64,000 nt of DNA from positions 2,542,001-2,606,000 of the forward strand of contig NZ_CP050497.1 of assembly GCF_018336815.1 (NCBI RefSeq), given 5' to 3'. The translations under genes and the position numbers were made by a program. Shown here in pieces: positions 62,961-64,000 of this stretch. The DNA comes from Treponema vincentii (lineage in GTDB: Bacteria; Spirochaetota; Spirochaetia; Treponematales; Treponemataceae). Below the pieces are notes generated by a model that had not been told where the DNA came from, ran no database searches, and saw nothing but the letters and a program-made list of their open reading frames with translations. Within the stretch, counting starts at the first letter, position 1. Every line of letters starts with the position of its first letter.

Positions 62961-63087
62961 CTTGAAATAAACGATAGAAAATTATATATGAGAATGTATG
63001 CATCAGTACATGGCGCCTTTAAAAATCTAACAGGGGGTTTAGCGATGCCTCTATGCGAGAAAATATCGGATTGACGGAGGATTTTCA

Positions 63088-63613
63088 ATGAAAGATGTGT
63101 TAGTGGTTATCGATATGCAGAATGATTTTGTCAGCGGGAGTTTGGGTACAAAAGAAGCGCAGGCGATTGTGCAAAATGCCGTAAAAAAGATTGAGACCTT
63201 TAAGGGGCACATTGTCTTTACGCAGGATACACACCCAAGTTCTTATTTGAAATCTCAAGAAGGAACGTTTTTACCTGTTCAGCATTGCATAAAAAACACA
63301 GAAGGGTGGGAACTTGTTGCTCCGGTAAAAAAACTCATGACCGATCAAGTCTACGAAAAGCCGACTTTCGGTTCACTTTCGCTGGCGGAAGCCTTAAAAA
63401 CTTTAAATGAAAAAACACCGATCCATTCTATTACACTGATAGGATTGTGCACGGATATTTGCGTTGTGTCGAATGCGCTGTTGTTAAAAGCTTTTTTTCC
63501 CCGAAGTCCCCATTCATGTCGATGCCGCTTGCTGTGCGGGAACAACGCCCGAAAATCATAAGGCAGCGCTGCAGGTTATGAGGATGTGTCAAATTATTAT
63601 CGAAAATGAATAG
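63088..63613 (+). pseudogene. isochorismatase/nicotinamidase-family hydrolase, frame broken at T7C4
   Basis: A cysteine hydrolase starting VLVVIDMQNDFVSGSLG with the catalytic Asp, TQDTHP metal ligands and the nucleophile in GLCTDICVVSNALLL. The frame is lost after KAFF at a T7-C4 run (63492-63502) and ends at 63561. One base fewer restores FPEVPIHVDAACCAGTTPEN and CQIIIENE, with a stop at 63611, about 174 aa. The family fits nicotinamidase (PncA). GGAGG precedes the start. Confidence 0.75.
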
Positions 63614-63659
63614 CCGAGACTGAATAAGATTATGGATTCTACGATACGATTGCTCCCTG

Positions 63660-64000
63660 CCGATGCGGTGTACACTGTGTATGAGCGGCTGCGCTTGGCG
63701 AAGAAAGCTTGAAAGGCTATATCAATTTCATTAATTTGTATCCGACAAAGGCAAAGCGGATTATCGCGCTTAGCAAAATTCTGATAGACCACTATTATTC
63801 AAAAGTACCGCATTGGAAAGCCTTCCGTGTGTCGGGCGGAAAACGGCAAATGTTGTGCTGAATGTAAAGGTTGTTGCGGAAATTATCCTCTGATGTAAAA
63901 AATCTTGACCCTGCAAAAAATATCCGCTACCATAGCAGTGATATATATCGTCGGTATATTTGGCATCTGTAAAGCGATAGTTTTTGAAGATACCGATCAG
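63660..64000 (+). other. unassigned coding-like fragment at the window edge
   Basis: Plus-strand frames give LKGYINFINLYPTKAKRIIA, then DHYYSKVPHWKAFRVSGGKR and, in another frame, KNLDPAKNIRYHSSDIYRRY. The residues look like protein but the frame changes at least twice and the window ends. I cannot name it; it may be a decayed gene. Confidence 0.3.

Overview
The window looks like chromosomal DNA of an oral treponeme, most like the T. vincentii / T. medium group. The evidence is an Msp/MOSP-type major surface protein (49.0-50.5 kb), a SpiroCoCo-type coiled-coil protein, a CarD-ispD-ispF cluster, moderate GC content in the core genes, and the remnant of a Treponema-type chromosomal integron. 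No rRNA or CRISPR array is present. One tRNA (Leu, CAG) was found.

Layout. 0-1.9 kb: ECF-type vitamin/metal importer module (EcfT, two ATPases). 2.0-4.1 kb: ECF sigma / anti-sigma operon and a FliL-like gene. 4.2-6.3 kb: tRNA-Leu and signal peptide peptidase SppA. 6.7-12.8 kb: complete oligopeptide importer oppA-BCDF, with a terminator-like hairpin between oppA and oppB. 13.4-18.1 kb: type II fatty-acid synthesis (fabH, fabD, fabG, fabF, fabZ). 18.1-21.4 kb: esterase, then an accessory patch (GIY-YIG-like and DUF6884-like genes, decayed lipoproteins). 21.4-25.6 kb: higBA toxin-antitoxin, tldD/tldE, an MFS remnant. 25.6-29.1 kb: GH13 glycosidase, TetR regulator with a large double operator, HAD phosphatase. 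29.2-36.5 kb: coiled-coil protein, isoprenoid genes with carD, a chemoreceptor-like protein, a PC4-like protein. 36.6-48.2 kb: a candidate small RNA, radA, htrA, a Fur-family regulator, a second chemoreceptor, parAB, lon. 49-57.1 kb: msp followed by a decayed integron (intI relic, three attC sites, AT-rich cassettes carrying an aspartic-protease-like lipoprotein, a PH-domain gene, a PIN toxin pair and a DNA methyltransferase). 57.1-62.6 kb: ketopantoate reductase-like gene and the glycerol catabolic operon. 62.7-64 kb: repeats, a nicotinamidase-like gene, an unassigned fragment.

Four signals stand out. (1) Intergenic DNA is packed with near-perfect hairpins whose loops or tips are conserved while the stems differ between copies yet stay self-complementary. 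One 114-bp palindromic element of this kind sits in frame inside the higB toxin gene and has a second copy in the glycerol operon. (2) Two minus-strand promoters carry a poly-G tract (G12 and G7) between the -35 and -10 boxes, upstream of a lipoprotein and of a chemoreceptor, as expected for phase-variable promoters. (3) The integron relic has a cassette gene whose only in-frame stops are two UGA codons, both where related proteins have glycine. (4) Seven genes are interrupted at homopolymer runs, and in six of them removing one base restores the family reading frame; this is either a sequencing/assembly bias or slippage-based regulation.

All calls rest on reading the sequence and on knowledge of protein families. 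No database search was run.
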